Below, piece after piece: positions 51,698-62,000 of a DNA stretch of 64,000 bases. Source of the stretch: Larkinella knui (GTDB lineage Bacteria > Bacteroidota > Bacteroidia > Cytophagales > Spirosomataceae). A program made the translations under genes and the position numbers. The stretch covers positions 310,001 to 374,000 of the forward strand of contig NZ_RQJP01000001.1 in assembly GCF_003858645.1 (NCBI RefSeq), given 5' to 3'. Every line of letters starts with the position of its first letter. Within the stretch, counting starts at the first letter, position 1. The notes beneath the pieces were generated by a model. It worked only from the letters and a program-made list of their open reading frames with translations, searched no databases and was not told the DNA's origin.

Positions 51698-51769
51698 TGT
51701 GCTTTAAGTAAAACCACTTATCGGAAAATCGCCCGGTTTTTTAGCATCTTCCCGATAAGCCGTTGCGAC

Positions 51770-52468
51770 CTAGCGTTTAAATTCTTTCAGGCGCTGTAAA
51801 ATGGCGAAGGTTAATTCATACTCACTGGATTGCAGAATAAACATATCTTCGAAGCGGCAGAACTCCTTAAACTTATCCAGTTCATCTCCGGTCAGATCAG
51901 TTGCCCGACCGGCAATCAGATCGAATCGGTACGACGCCAGCTTGTGCCGACGGTCTTCCTGCATGAGAACCAGCGCTTTACGATCCGATTTGGCCCGCTT
52001 GCTGAAGGCTTCGTAGAGAAGGGTTATGACGGAACCGGATGCTACCCGATCCAAAACCTGTTCTCCGGTCACACCGCGTTTGGCTTCCGGTTCGCTCAGG
52101 AGTTGTTCAAGTTCCCGTTTTAATTCGGCTTCCTGTTTGCCCCGAACCGTTACTTCAGCCAGTTCAATGACATTATCGGCCAGTTGCCGCTTCATTCGCA
52201 TCACGGGCTGCTGCGTGGTTCCATCCCAAAGAAAAGCAGAACGGCCGTGTGTAGGACTTGTTACAACTACCGAATCGCCGGGTTTTACCTGAAGGTAATA
52301 ATTGCCGATCTGGTTGGTTCGCCCAACGGCTAGTGAACGCTTGTTAATAATGCTGGCATTGCCGACACCCCGACCGGTTTCCTGGTCCAGAACTTTGCCA
52401 ATAATATACTTCGGCGTTTGGGCCAATGACGCGTAGGAAACGAAAAGGAAGACAACTAAAAGTTTCAT
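51770..52468 (-). CDS. Carboxypeptidase-like regulatory-domain secreted protein
   Basis: The ATG at 52468 gives a signal peptide (MKLLVVFLFVSYASLAQ) and 232 residues; ATG 52507 would add 13 residues before the signal. The mature protein begins with a CarboxypepD_reg-like beta-sandwich (about 20-100: YIIGKVLDQETGRGVGNASI and GNYYLQVKPGDSVVV). A helical C-terminal region of unknown fold follows. It lacks a TonB receptor barrel. Such proteins occur as stand-alone envelope proteins in Bacteroidota; role unknown. No operon partner. Confidence 0.75.
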   Translation of the reverse strand: MKLLVVFLFVSYASLAQTPKYIIGKVLDQETGRGVGNASIINKRSLAVGRTNQIGNYYLQVKPGDSVVVTSPTHGRSAFLWDGTTQQPVMRMKRQLADNVIELAEVTVRGKQEAELKRELEQLLSEPEAKRGVTGEQVLDRVASGSVITLLYEAFSKRAKSDRKALVLMQEDRRHKLASYRFDLIAGRATDLTGDELDKFKEFCRFEDMFILQSSEYELTFAILQRLKEFKR

Positions 52469-52646
52469 AATCGACGGCAAGTTCGTTATAAACGAAAAGG
52501 TTGGCAAAGTAAGGGAGTTATTTAAGAAAAATTAACAGCTGATCGTATCCAAACGGAGGCCCCATGATAAAATACTTTATATTTTAGTTGTGTCTTATAT
52601 ATTTTACTTATATCATTACGGGCTAACTAGTTCATGACTTGATGGG

Positions 52647-53708
52647 ATGAAGAACGACTACCTCAAAGGACGCGGAGCCCAGTTTAATGCGCATAACCGC
52701 TTTCAGGTCCTGAAAATGGAACCCGACCAGGAGCAAACTGTTCCGGATGACGATTTTCCGGAACCGGCCGTCAAAACACAGTTCTTTGCTGAAACTCCGA
52801 AACAGATTGTCAGTCGTCCAAACAGTCCGGATATTGGTTTTGTTGCTTCCGTAAACCCCTATATGGGTTGCGAACACGGCTGTATTTATTGTTACGCACG
52901 GAATTCGCACGAGTACTGGGGCTTTTCGGCAGGGCTTGATTTTGAAAGTAAAATCATGGTCAAAAAAAACGCCCCGGAATTGCTGGAAAAAGAGTTTCTG
53001 TCGAAAAACTACCAGCCGGAAGTCATTCATTTATCGGGCAATACGGATTGTTACCAACCTGCTGAACGCCAATTTCAATTGACCCGCCGGATTCTGGAAC
53101 AGTGTCTTCTCTACCGCAATCCGGTCAGTATTATCACCAAAAATGCGCTTGTTTTGCGGGATAAGGATCTGTTGCAACAATTGGCGGCTCAAAACCTCGT
53201 CGTGGTGTTAATCACCATTACAACATTGAATGAAGAATTGCGGCAGGTAATGGAACCCCGGACGGTTACCGCCAAACGACGGTTGCAGGTAGTGGCCGAG
53301 TTAGCCAATGCCGGTATTCCGGTGGGCGTCATGACGGCCCCAATCATCCCCGGTTTGACCGATCAGGAAATCCCGAAATTGATCGAAGCCGCTGCCCGAC
53401 ATGGAGCCTTATGGGCGGGTTATACCATCGTGCGCCTGAATGGAGCCATTGGACCGCTGTTTGAAGACTGGCTTCGTAAGAATTACCCCGACCGGGCAGA
53501 CAAGGTGCTCAGCCAGATTCGTGAATGCCACGGCGGGCAGTTGAACGATTCACGGTTTGGAACCCGCATGTCGGGCGAAGGGAAATATGCCGAACAAATC
53601 CGGCAGTTCCATGACATTGCGGTTAAGAAATACATGCCCAATCAAACCTTTCCGAAATTAGACACCTCCCGGTTTTTGCGGAAAAGGCAATTGAATTTAT
53701 TCGATTAA
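52647..53708 (+). CDS. Radical SAM protein, PA0069/SplB-like family
   Basis: This 353-residue radical SAM enzyme has the iron-sulfur motif CEHGCIYC (CX3CX2C, about residues 76-83), followed by YARNSHEYWG. The family resembles spore photoproduct lyase (PA0069 family) but has no proven function outside spore formers. It could act in DNA damage repair or another radical reaction. The C-terminal region has RECHGGQLNDSRFGTRMSGEG. The ORF is intact and 6 bases away from the convergent DinB gene, with no terminator between. Function is not predicted beyond chemistry. Confidence 0.88.
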   Translation: MKNDYLKGRGAQFNAHNRFQVLKMEPDQEQTVPDDDFPEPAVKTQFFAETPKQIVSRPNSPDIGFVASVNPYMGCEHGCIYCYARNSHEYWGFSAGLDFESKIMVKKNAPELLEKEFLSKNYQPEVIHLSGNTDCYQPAERQFQLTRRILEQCLLYRNPVSIITKNALVLRDKDLLQQLAAQNLVVVLITITTLNEELRQVMEPRTVTAKRRLQVVAELANAGIPVGVMTAPIIPGLTDQEIPKLIEAAARHGALWAGYTIVRLNGAIGPLFEDWLRKNYPDRADKVLSQIRECHGGQLNDSRFGTRMSGEGKYAEQIRQFHDIAVKKYMPNQTFPKLDTSRFLRKRQLNLFD

Positions 53709-53714
53709 CGCCTG

Positions 53715-54224
53715 TCAATGGAAAAACCGGTTGGACCCGAACTGGTTTGATCCGCTTCCAGCGATTCGAATCGGACCCGCCAGTTTTAGAATGGTTAGAA
53801 AATGGTGAGCTTCGTGCAATAGGAAAAACTCCGTCCAGCCTTCAATCGTCATCGTTCCATAAACCGGATGCCGGGCCGTGCGTTGCCATTCCTTTTCCGT
53901 CAGTGGATGAACAAAATGGAGTATATCCGACCGGCCTATCGCAAGATTATGCAATACTTGTTGATACGGCAGGGACCTCCAGCTTTCAAACTCCGGATCC
54001 TGATCGGCAACATAGCGGTCAAATGTCAACGTGTCTTCTTTTAAAATGATGCGCATCCGTTCCAGAAATACCTGTTGATACCGGCCTAAATGGGCAATAT
54101 TCTCAAAAATAGACCATTGGTCGGCGGCCGGACGTTGCCGAATCTGGTTTTCAGTTAAACCGGACAGGAGGTGACTGAGAGCGTCGGGCTGAAATTGCAA
54201 ACGGGCGAGGAGCGAACTTATCAT
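53715..54224 (-). CDS. DinB family protein
   Basis: This 169-residue four-helix protein has the DinB_2 pattern, with candidate metal histidines in SIFENIAHLGRYQQ (about His46) and FFLLHEAHHFLTIL (His-x-x-His-His near 137-141). DinB/YfiT-like proteins bind divalent metal and may have thiol-transferase-like activity; function is usually unknown. It converges on the radical SAM gene with 6 bases between stops. Confidence 0.85.
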   Translation of the reverse strand: MISSLLARLQFQPDALSHLLSGLTENQIRQRPAADQWSIFENIAHLGRYQQVFLERMRIILKEDTLTFDRYVADQDPEFESWRSLPYQQVLHNLAIGRSDILHFVHPLTEKEWQRTARHPVYGTMTIEGWTEFFLLHEAHHFLTILKLAGPIRIAGSGSNQFGSNRFFH

Positions 54225-54391
54225 ACGGTTGGTAGAAATAGACCGGTATTCTGACGATGCTTGCTATGGGATTATGGGCCAGTTTATTAGCATGAACAAA
54301 TTTAGGTCCGTCAATCAGTTTCTGCGAAATATAAAACCATATTCTCGCTGAATACGTAAATAGGGCGGTATCATTTAACTTATTTAACGTT

Positions 54392-55246
54392 ATGAGTTAC
54401 ATTCAAGCTGGAACCGGTCGCAATGGCGAGCCGGTCAATCTGTTCTATCAGGATTGGGGTACGGGAAATCCCGTCGTGTTGATTCACGGCTGGCCGCTGA
54501 GCCACGAGATGTGGGAGTATCAATTGACTGAACTACCAAAGCATGGGTTGCGCTGTATTGCCTACGACCGCCGGGGCTTTGGAAAATCATCGAAGCCCTG
54601 GGAGGGATATGATTATGATACGCTGGCCGATGACCTGAAAGCGGTCCTGGATGAACTGGATTTGCAACAGGTTACGCTGGTCGGTTTTTCGATGGGAGGG
54701 GGCGAAGTGGTTCGGTATCTGAGTCGGCACGGTTCGGCCCGGATTTCAAAAATCGTTCTGGTGAGCGCGGTAACGCCGTATTTGTTGAAAACCGAAGATA
54801 ATCCGGAAGGCGTCGACGCGTCGGTATTTGATGAGATGCTGGAGAAAATTCAGGATGACCGGGCTGATTTTCTGGCCACATTCGGGAAGCAGTTTTACGG
54901 TGTCAACATGCTCAATCACCCGGTAAGTGATTCACACCTGAAGTGGGATCAAACGCTGGCGTTGTTGGGTTCGCCAAAAGCAACCATCGAATGCGCCAAG
55001 GCTTTTTCCGGTACGGATTTCCGGGCCGATCTGGCTGCTATCACGGTTCCAACACTCATCATTCACGGTGATGCCGACCTGACCGTGCCTTTCAAATCAT
55101 CGGGACAACGGACGCACGAAATGATTCCACAGTCGCAATTGCTGGTTTATGAAGGCGAACCGCACGGTCTTTATTTTACGCAGAAAGACGAATTGAACGA
55201 AGATCTGGTCTCGTTCATTACCTCCAACTCGGCCGTAACGGCTTAG
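54392..55246 (+). CDS. Alpha/beta hydrolase, haloperoxidase-like
   Basis: This 284-residue hydrolase has the nucleophile elbow GFSMGG with Ser100. The acid is Asp in HGDADLTVP (about 230) and the catalytic His in EGEPHGLYFT (about 263). Oxyanion-hole region is VLIHGWPLSHEMW. The architecture is that of non-heme chloroperoxidase-like esterases; peroxidase activity in this group is usually a side reaction of an esterase. Stop is followed after three bases by a 23-bp hairpin shared with the convergent regulator gene. Confidence 0.93.
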   Translation: MSYIQAGTGRNGEPVNLFYQDWGTGNPVVLIHGWPLSHEMWEYQLTELPKHGLRCIAYDRRGFGKSSKPWEGYDYDTLADDLKAVLDELDLQQVTLVGFSMGGGEVVRYLSRHGSARISKIVLVSAVTPYLLKTEDNPEGVDASVFDEMLEKIQDDRADFLATFGKQFYGVNMLNHPVSDSHLKWDQTLALLGSPKATIECAKAFSGTDFRADLAAITVPTLIIHGDADLTVPFKSSGQRTHEMIPQSQLLVYEGEPHGLYFTQKDELNEDLVSFITSNSAVTA

Positions 55247-55248
55247 AA

Positions 55249-55313
55249 GTTAAGCGGTAAGAGTGATGAGTTACCGGACTAAAGCGAGTTACTCATCACT
55301 CTTACCGCTTAAC
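55249..55313. terminator. 23-bp hairpin between hydrolase and NtrC-type regulator genes
   Basis: Arms at 55249-55271 and 55291-55313 are exact complements with a 19-base loop. The right end overlaps the last codons of the regulator gene. It separates two convergent genes and probably terminates both transcripts. Confidence 0.75.
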
Positions 55314-56649
55314 TAATCTGGTATTCCGTGATTTTCCGGTACAGCGTGGTCAGACCAATGTTTAGCAGCCGGGCCGCTTCGGCTTTGTTGCCGTTGGTGT
55401 GGTGAAGCACGTGACGTATGTGATTTTCTTCAACCAGAGTCAGATCAAAAACCGGCCCTACTGGCGTCAATTTGCCTGTATACAATAAATCGTAGGGAAG
55501 ATGTTCCGGTAGTAAGGCCGGTCCGTCTGCCAGGATTACCGCTCGTTCAATCACGTTTTTCAGCTCCCGAATATTGCCTTTCCAATCGTGTTGACGAAGC
55601 TTTTGCTGAAAATCCGGACTAAGCTGTACGTCCCGCTTTCCAATCTTTAAGGCGCTTTGCCGGGCAAATTGATCGGCTAAAGCCGGAATATCGTCGCGCC
55701 GGTCACGCAGGGAAGGCAGTTCGATTCGGAATACCGAAAGCCGGTAGTATAAATCCAGTCGGAAATGCCCGGCAGTCGCTTCCTGTTCCAGATCGCGGTT
55801 GGTAGCGGCCACCACACGCACATCCACTTTGGTTGGTTTCGTATCACCAACGCGGATAAACTCGTGCATTTCCAGAACCCGGAGTAGTTTAGATTGCAAA
55901 TCGAGGGGCATTTCTCCAATCTCATCCAAAAACAAGGTGCCTTTGTGCGCTTCCTCAAACAAGCCTTTCCGGTCGCGGGAGGCACCCGTAAAGGCTCCGG
56001 CGCGGTGGCCGAATAATTCACTTTCCAAAATTTCTTTCCCCAACGCACTGCAATTGATGGCTACAAAGGCACCCGACCGGCGGGGACTGGCCTGGTGAAT
56101 GGCCTGGGCAAACACTTCTTTCCCTGTTCCGGTTTCGCCCGTCAGCAGGACGGTTGTGTCGGTAACGGCCACTTTTCGGGCGAGTTCGACGGCCTGTTTG
56201 ATGGCTTTGGATTCACCGATAATACTCTCAAAACCGTACCGTTTATTTACTTTTTCTTCCAGATGGCGGATGCGGAACTGCAACTGTGCTTTTTCGATCG
56301 CCCGGCTGACGAGGGGGATAATCCGGTCGTTGTCGTCACCTTTCGTAATGTAGTCGAATGCCCCGTTTTTGATAGCGGTCACCCCGTCGGTGATGGTCCC
56401 GAAAGCGGTCAGAACGATGATTTCTGTGGCAGGATACTGCTGTTTAATTTGGGCTGAAAGTTCGATGCCGTTTTTGTCGGGCAGCTTTACATCACTGATC
56501 ACCAGGTGAATATCTTCCAGTTCTAAGGCCCGAAGACCGTTGCGGGCGTTGTTGGCTTCCAGAACATGATACCCTTCAAGGCTCAGAAGTCGGGCTAGTA
56601 ATTGACGAAGCCGGTCTTCGTCGTCGATAATGAGAATGGTGCCTTGCAT
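55309..56649 (-). CDS. Sigma-54-dependent response regulator (NtrC/AtoC type)
   Basis: This 446-residue protein has a receiver domain (about 3-118; phosphoacceptor Asp53 in VISDVKLPDKNG), then a AAA+ domain with Walker A GETGTGKE (171-178). The sigma-54 contact loop is GAFTGA (218-223) and Walker B is GTLFLDEIGE. A C-terminal Fis-type helix-turn-helix ends the protein (NKAEAARLLNIGLTTLYRKI). It activates sigma-54 promoters upon phosphorylation. No histidine kinase is adjacent; one lies at 62833-64000 but its pairing is unproven. It follows the AraC gene by 33 bases. Confidence 0.95.
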   Translation of the reverse strand: MQGTILIIDDEDRLRQLLARLLSLEGYHVLEANNARNGLRALELEDIHLVISDVKLPDKNGIELSAQIKQQYPATEIIVLTAFGTITDGVTAIKNGAFDYITKGDDNDRIIPLVSRAIEKAQLQFRIRHLEEKVNKRYGFESIIGESKAIKQAVELARKVAVTDTTVLLTGETGTGKEVFAQAIHQASPRRSGAFVAINCSALGKEILESELFGHRAGAFTGASRDRKGLFEEAHKGTLFLDEIGEMPLDLQSKLLRVLEMHEFIRVGDTKPTKVDVRVVAATNRDLEQEATAGHFRLDLYYRLSVFRIELPSLRDRRDDIPALADQFARQSALKIGKRDVQLSPDFQQKLRQHDWKGNIRELKNVIERAVILADGPALLPEHLPYDLLYTGKLTPVGPVFDLTLVEENHIRHVLHHTNGNKAEAARLLNIGLTTLYRKITEYQIS

Positions 56650-56682
56650 GGGCGCAAAGATAGCAAAACAGGATCGTCGTAG

Positions 56683-57555
56683 TTATACCGCCCGAACGGT
56701 TCGGACATATTCCGACGGCGTCTGTCCGGTAATGCCTTTAAATTGCCGGTTAAAGTTAGAAAGCGTTCGGTAACCACTTTCGTAACTGACCTGGGTAACG
56801 CTCAATTTGCCTTCCATCAGTAGCTTACACGAATGGCCAATGCGGATTTCCGACACAAATTCCGAAAACGTTTTATTGGCCCGCGCCTTAAAATAGCGAC
56901 AGAATGCCGGGGGGGTCATTCCTGCCAGATCAGCTACGGAATCCAAACTAATATCGTCGTGAAAATGCCCCAACACGTAATTGTGCACCTGCTGCATCCG
57001 GTCGGTTTCCGACGGTTTGACGGTATTGGTGTAGCCTAAACTGGTGATATACCGGTAATCGATGGCGTGGGAAAGATCGTCGAGCAGATTCAGCAATGTC
57101 AACACCCGGTTGAAGCCAACGGGCTGATTTGCCAGTTTTTGCAAAGCCTGCTGGACCAGCATCTGGGTTGGTCCGGTCCACTCCAGACCCCGTCGGGCGT
57201 GCTCCAGCAACTGTTGCATCAAGCTCATTTCCGGTTTTTCAAAGAAATGATCGCCCAGGAAATCTTCCGAAAAGTACACCACGGTGCCGCGGGTTATCAG
57301 ACTGGAGTCCCGTTTGAAAAACGCCTGATCGCTGCGCCAGAGGTGGGGCAAGTTCGGGCCTAAAAAAACCAGGTCGCCTTCCGTAAACGGCTTGATCGAA
57401 TCGCCAATAAATCGGGTTCCGGTGCCCTCTTCCACCAGAAATAACTGGTAGTGTGGGTGGAAGTGCCAGTTCGGGTCGAAGTGCGGTTCAACAAGTTCTT
57501 TTACAATGAACGAAGAGGCAACGGGTTCAAGGTCTTTTCGTAAGGCATTTCGCAT
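56683..57555 (-). CDS. AraC-family transcriptional regulator with cupin sensor
   Basis: This 290-residue regulator has a cupin sensor (about 20-110: PNWHFHPHYQLFLVEEGTG with histidines) and a C-terminal AraC HTH (about 190-285: ISLDSVADLAGMTPPAFCRYFK). The family responds to sugars or related ligands. It is divergent from a Gfo/Idh-type oxidoreductase gene 300 bases away, so it probably regulates that unit and the lipoprotein after it. A TAnnTTTG promoter with a TTG 22 bases upstream lies before its start. Confidence 0.87.
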   Translation of the reverse strand: MRNALRKDLEPVASSFIVKELVEPHFDPNWHFHPHYQLFLVEEGTGTRFIGDSIKPFTEGDLVFLGPNLPHLWRSDQAFFKRDSSLITRGTVVYFSEDFLGDHFFEKPEMSLMQQLLEHARRGLEWTGPTQMLVQQALQKLANQPVGFNRVLTLLNLLDDLSHAIDYRYITSLGYTNTVKPSETDRMQQVHNYVLGHFHDDISLDSVADLAGMTPPAFCRYFKARANKTFSEFVSEIRIGHSCKLLMEGKLSVTQVSYESGYRTLSNFNRQFKGITGQTPSEYVRTVRAV

Positions 57556-57583
57556 GGCTTTTGCTCTCTTTTGCTGTCTTTCA

Positions 57584-57616
57584 CAAATTTATCAAACTTT
57601 TTTAGTTAAAATACAA
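57584..57616 (-). promoter_or_regulatory. Probable promoter of the cupin AraC gene
   Basis: On the minus strand TTG (57616-57614) is followed after 22 bases by TAAATTTG (57591-57584), an exact TAnnTTTG element. The predicted start is about 20 bases before the ATG at 57555. Confidence 0.5.
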
Positions 57617-57854
57617 TCGGTATTTGCCAAGAAAAGCCGAGAAGAATCCTGATTTGTTTTTTACTTTTGTAGTAATTGATTGAGAATAAATAGGAATAAG
57701 CCGGAATTGGTAGGTTTCTTCTCGCTGATTTTTGCGTTCAATCGTCTTGTATTTTTAATTAATTTCATCATTTCCGGCTGTAACTTTTCAAACGTTGTTG
57801 CAGATCGGTACTAAATCCAAAAGAGCGACGGGTTGGAAAAACCGTCACACACGT

Positions 57855-58973
57855 ATGAAAATCAACATTGCCATCGTCGGACTTGGCTTCGGAGCTGAGT
57901 TTATCCCTATTTACCAGCGTCACCCACAGACAAATATGTACGCTATTTGTCAGCGTAACACCGAAAAACTCAATGAAATTGGGGATGCGTTCGGGATCGA
58001 AAAACGCTACAACAACATTGATGACCTGCTTGCCGATCCCGCGGTAGACGCCGTTCATATCAATTCGCCCATTCACAACCACGCTGAACAGACTTTGAAG
58101 GCTTTACGGGCCGGCAAACACGTAGCCTGCACGGTTCCGATGGCCACTTCGGTGGAAGAATGCCTGGAGATTGTAAAAACGTGCAACGAAACCGGCAAGA
58201 AGTACATGATGATGGAGACGGTGGTCTACAGCCGGGAGTTTCTGTTTGTCAAAGAGTTATACGAAAAAGGGGAGTTAGGGAAAATTCAGTTTTTAAAAGC
58301 CAGCCACCAGCAGGACATGGACGGCTGGCCCGGCTACTGGCCCGGTTTGCCACCTATGCACTACGCCACGCACTGCGTTGGCCCGGTGGCCGGCTTGCTG
58401 CAACTGGAAGCCGAATACGTTTCGTGTTTTGGTTCAGGAACCATCCGGGAAGAATTGATCCCGCATTATAATTCACCGTTTGCGGTCGAATCGGCGCATA
58501 TCAAGTTTAAAGACAGTGACTTATCCGCGTATGTATACCGCTCCCTGTTCGATACCGCCCGCCAATACCGCGAAAGTTTTGAAGTATATGGGTCGCTGAA
58601 ATCCTTCGAATGGCCTTTGATTGAGGGCGAAGATCCCGTCATTCACACGGCCAAAAAGCCCGAGCCCGAGATTCCGGAACGGGTAAAAGTGCCGGATTTT
58701 GCCCATTACCTGCCCGAAGAAATTCAGTCGTTTACGACACAGGGGGTTTATAATGAGGAAGATAACGCCCACTTGTCATTTATCCAGGGCAGCGGCCACG
58801 GGGGTTCGCACCCGCACCTGGTGCACGAATTTGTGTCGGCCATTGTCGAAAACCGCGACCCGTTCCCAAATGCCGTGCAGTCGGCCAACTGGACCAGCGT
58901 CGGAATTCTGGCCCATGACTCGGCTATGGACGGCGGAAAATTGAAGAATCTGCCGGATTTTGGGACTATCTAG
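57855..58973 (+). CDS. Gfo/Idh/MocA-family oxidoreductase
   Basis: I start at the ATG at 57855 (MKINIAIVGLGFGAEFIPIY); ATG 57795 precedes it by 20 non-conserved residues. The 372-residue protein has the Rossmann fingerprint GLGFGAEF and the C-terminal Gfo/Idh fold with MHYATHCVGPVAGLL and HPHLVHEFVSAI. The usual EKP triad is replaced by CTVP (GKHVACTVPMATS), so the conserved lysine is absent. Members use NAD(P) to oxidise or reduce sugars and inositols. It is followed after 29 bases by a large multidomain lipoprotein, and the divergent AraC gene probably controls both. Substrate unknown. Confidence 0.9.
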   Translation: MKINIAIVGLGFGAEFIPIYQRHPQTNMYAICQRNTEKLNEIGDAFGIEKRYNNIDDLLADPAVDAVHINSPIHNHAEQTLKALRAGKHVACTVPMATSVEECLEIVKTCNETGKKYMMMETVVYSREFLFVKELYEKGELGKIQFLKASHQQDMDGWPGYWPGLPPMHYATHCVGPVAGLLQLEAEYVSCFGSGTIREELIPHYNSPFAVESAHIKFKDSDLSAYVYRSLFDTARQYRESFEVYGSLKSFEWPLIEGEDPVIHTAKKPEPEIPERVKVPDFAHYLPEEIQSFTTQGVYNEEDNAHLSFIQGSGHGGSHPHLVHEFVSAIVENRDPFPNAVQSANWTSVGILAHDSAMDGGKLKNLPDFGTI

Positions 58974-59002
58974 ATGTTGCCAACGAATTATAACAGCCCG
59001 AT

Positions 59003-62000
59003 ATGAAAAACTATAATCTATTTCTAACCCTGGGCCTGCTGGTTTTGCTAACCGACTGCGCCCGTCGGCAACCGGCCAGTAGTCCGCGTGACATGGGTGG
59101 CCGACCGGGTGTTTCGGCAGCGACTCCCGACAAACCGCGCCGGACTGAAATTCTGTTTCTGGGCGATAATGGTCACCACCGGCCGGCCGAGCGGGTTCCC
59201 GAGTTGATGGCAGCACTCGGTGACAAAGGAATTAACCTGACGTATACCGATCGGCTGGAGGATATCAACGCCGACAATCTGGCTAAATACGACGGTTTGC
59301 TGATTTACGCCAACTGGGACAGTATTCCGCAGCCGCAGGAAAAGGCCCTGATCGATTTTGTGGCAGGTGGTAAAGGATTGATTCCCGTCCACTGTGCTTC
59401 GTATTGCTTTCGAAATTCACCGGAATATGTCAAAATGGTGGGTGGGCAATTCTGGCGTCACCGCATGGATACCATTCAGACGCTGACGGTTCAGCCGAAT
59501 CACCCCGCCATCATGGGGCTGAAACCGTTTAAAGCGTATGATGAAACGTACCTGCACGAAAAACTTCAGGCCGACAACAATGTGCTGGCCGTGCGCGACA
59601 TCAAAGCCGATCAGGAAAAAGATAAGCCCGGGCAGAAAACCGAACCGTATACCTGGACACGTAATTACGGGAAAGGCCGGGTTTTTTACACGGCGTACGG
59701 CCACGACCAGCGGACGTGGAATGTGCCGGGTTTTCAGGATTTAATCGAACAGGGAATTCTCTGGGCGGTGGGCGACAAGGTGAAAAAGTTGCACGACGAT
59801 CTGAAACCACAGCCGTTCCAGTATGTGGAAGCCAATTTGCCGAACTACGAAAAACGCTCGGGGCCGCAAATGCGCCAGTTGCCGCTTTCGCCCGAGGAAT
59901 CGATGAAACACATTCAGGTGCCGGTTGATTTTACGCTGGAACAGTTTGCCCACGAACCCGACGTGATGCACCCGATTGCGATGGCGTGGGATGAGCGCGG
60001 ACGGCTTTTTGTGCTCATTACCAAGGATTATCCGAACGAACGAAAAGACACGGGCGGTACCGATTACATCCTCATCTGTGAAGATACCAACAAAGACGGG
60101 AAGGCGGATAAGTTTACCAAGTTCGCCGACGGCCTGAGTATTCCGACCGGTTTGGCGTTCGTCAATGGGGGAATCATGGTGTCACAGGCACCGCACATGC
60201 TGTTTTTGAAAGATACCAACGGCGACGACAAGGCCGACGAGAAAAAGATTCTGTTTACCGGTTTCGGGACGGGTGACACTCACGCCGGCCCGTCCAACCT
60301 GCACGTCGGTTTCGACAACTGGGTTTGGGGCTGCATCGGTTATTCCGGTTTTGTGGGCAAAGTCGGCGCCGATAGCCTGAAGTTTAGTCAGGGTTTTTTC
60401 CGTTTCAAACCCGATGGTTCAAAACTGGAATACGTTACCAGCACTTCCAACAACACCTGGGGTATGGCTTTCAACGAAACCGGTGACGTCTTCGGCTCGA
60501 CGGCCAACAACTCCCACGGCTGGTACATGGCTATTCCGCACCGGTATTTTCCGGGCGGTATGGGCAGCGGCAGCCGGGGGACGGATACGCACAAAGACAT
60601 GAAACCGATTACGGGGAAGGTTCGGCAGGTCGATGTGTTTGGCGGGTTTACGGCCGCCGCCGGGCATAATTTCTATACCGCCCGCGCTTTTCCGAAAAGC
60701 TACTGGAACAAAGTGGCCTTCGTATCGGAGCCAACCGGCCATATTTTGCACCAGAATATCATGGTGAAAAACGGCACCGACTTTGACGATACCGAAGGGC
60801 TGGGCTTCAATCTACTGGCCGGAGCCGACGAATGGGTGGCACCGGTTTTTGCCGAAGTCGGCCCCGATGGTGCGGTGTGGGTGGTCGATTGGTATAGTTA
60901 TATCATTCAGCACAATCCGACGCCAAAAGGTACCCAAAATGGTCCGGGAAATGCTTACCAAACCGATTTGCGGGATTTTACCCACGGCCGGATTTACCGG
61001 GTTGCCTACAAGAAAGCCCCGGCCTATACGCCGTTGGTGTTGAGCAAGGATCGTCCGCAGGAATTGGTGGCGGCTTTGAAAAACAACAATATGTTCTGGC
61101 GTCAGACCGCCCAGCGATTGCTGGTGGAAAGAGGGCAAAAGGACGTGGTTCCGCAACTGCTGGAACTGGTGAAAGACCAGACGCTGGATGAAATTGGTAT
61201 CAACCCGTCGGCCATTCATGCACTCTGGACGTTACAGGGTTTGGGCGCTCTGGACGGATCGGATGCCAATGCGATGCAAGTGGCAACAGCGGCTTTGAAA
61301 CATGCCTGCGCCGGTGTTCGCAAAACCGCCGTCCAGGTGTTGCCACGTACGGAAACAGCGGCCAGTGCATTGCTGCAAGCCAATTCGCTGAATGACCAGG
61401 AGCCGCTGGTGGTTTTGAATACCTTGCTGGCTTTGTCGGAAATGCCGACCAGCCCGACCGTTGAAACCGCTATCCTGACTCGTCTGAATACGGCCAGGGA
61501 AGTGAATGACCGCTGGTTGCCCGATGCCTTCGCCTGTGCGTTGACAAGCCATGATGGGAAGTTGATGCATACGTTCCTGAAGCAAATGGTACAAAACAGC
61601 AAAAACGCAACCAGGACGGAAGAAACGATGGGTGGTCACCACGACCATGCGGCTATGGCGGCTCAATCGCCCCAGTCTGCGCAACTGGCTGCGGCCGGTG
61701 ATAAACCGGATCTGGTCATTACGAAGGTGCGAACAGAGCCTTCCTCTCCGTATGTTCGTGAATCAGCCCGGATTTTCGTTGAGGTTACCAACCGGGGCGG
61801 AGTGGCCATTCCGGAAGGAACGCCGATTCCACTGGCAATTCGCATTGAAGGCCAGGGGCGAAAAGTCGAGTATGTGAGCCAGAAACATACGGCGGGCCTG
61901 AAACCGGGTGAAACCGTTACCATTCAGGAAGGAAACAACGGACCCTGGAATACGAACTTTACTGTCGTTTTCGAAAAAGCCGGCAATTATTCAGTCATTG

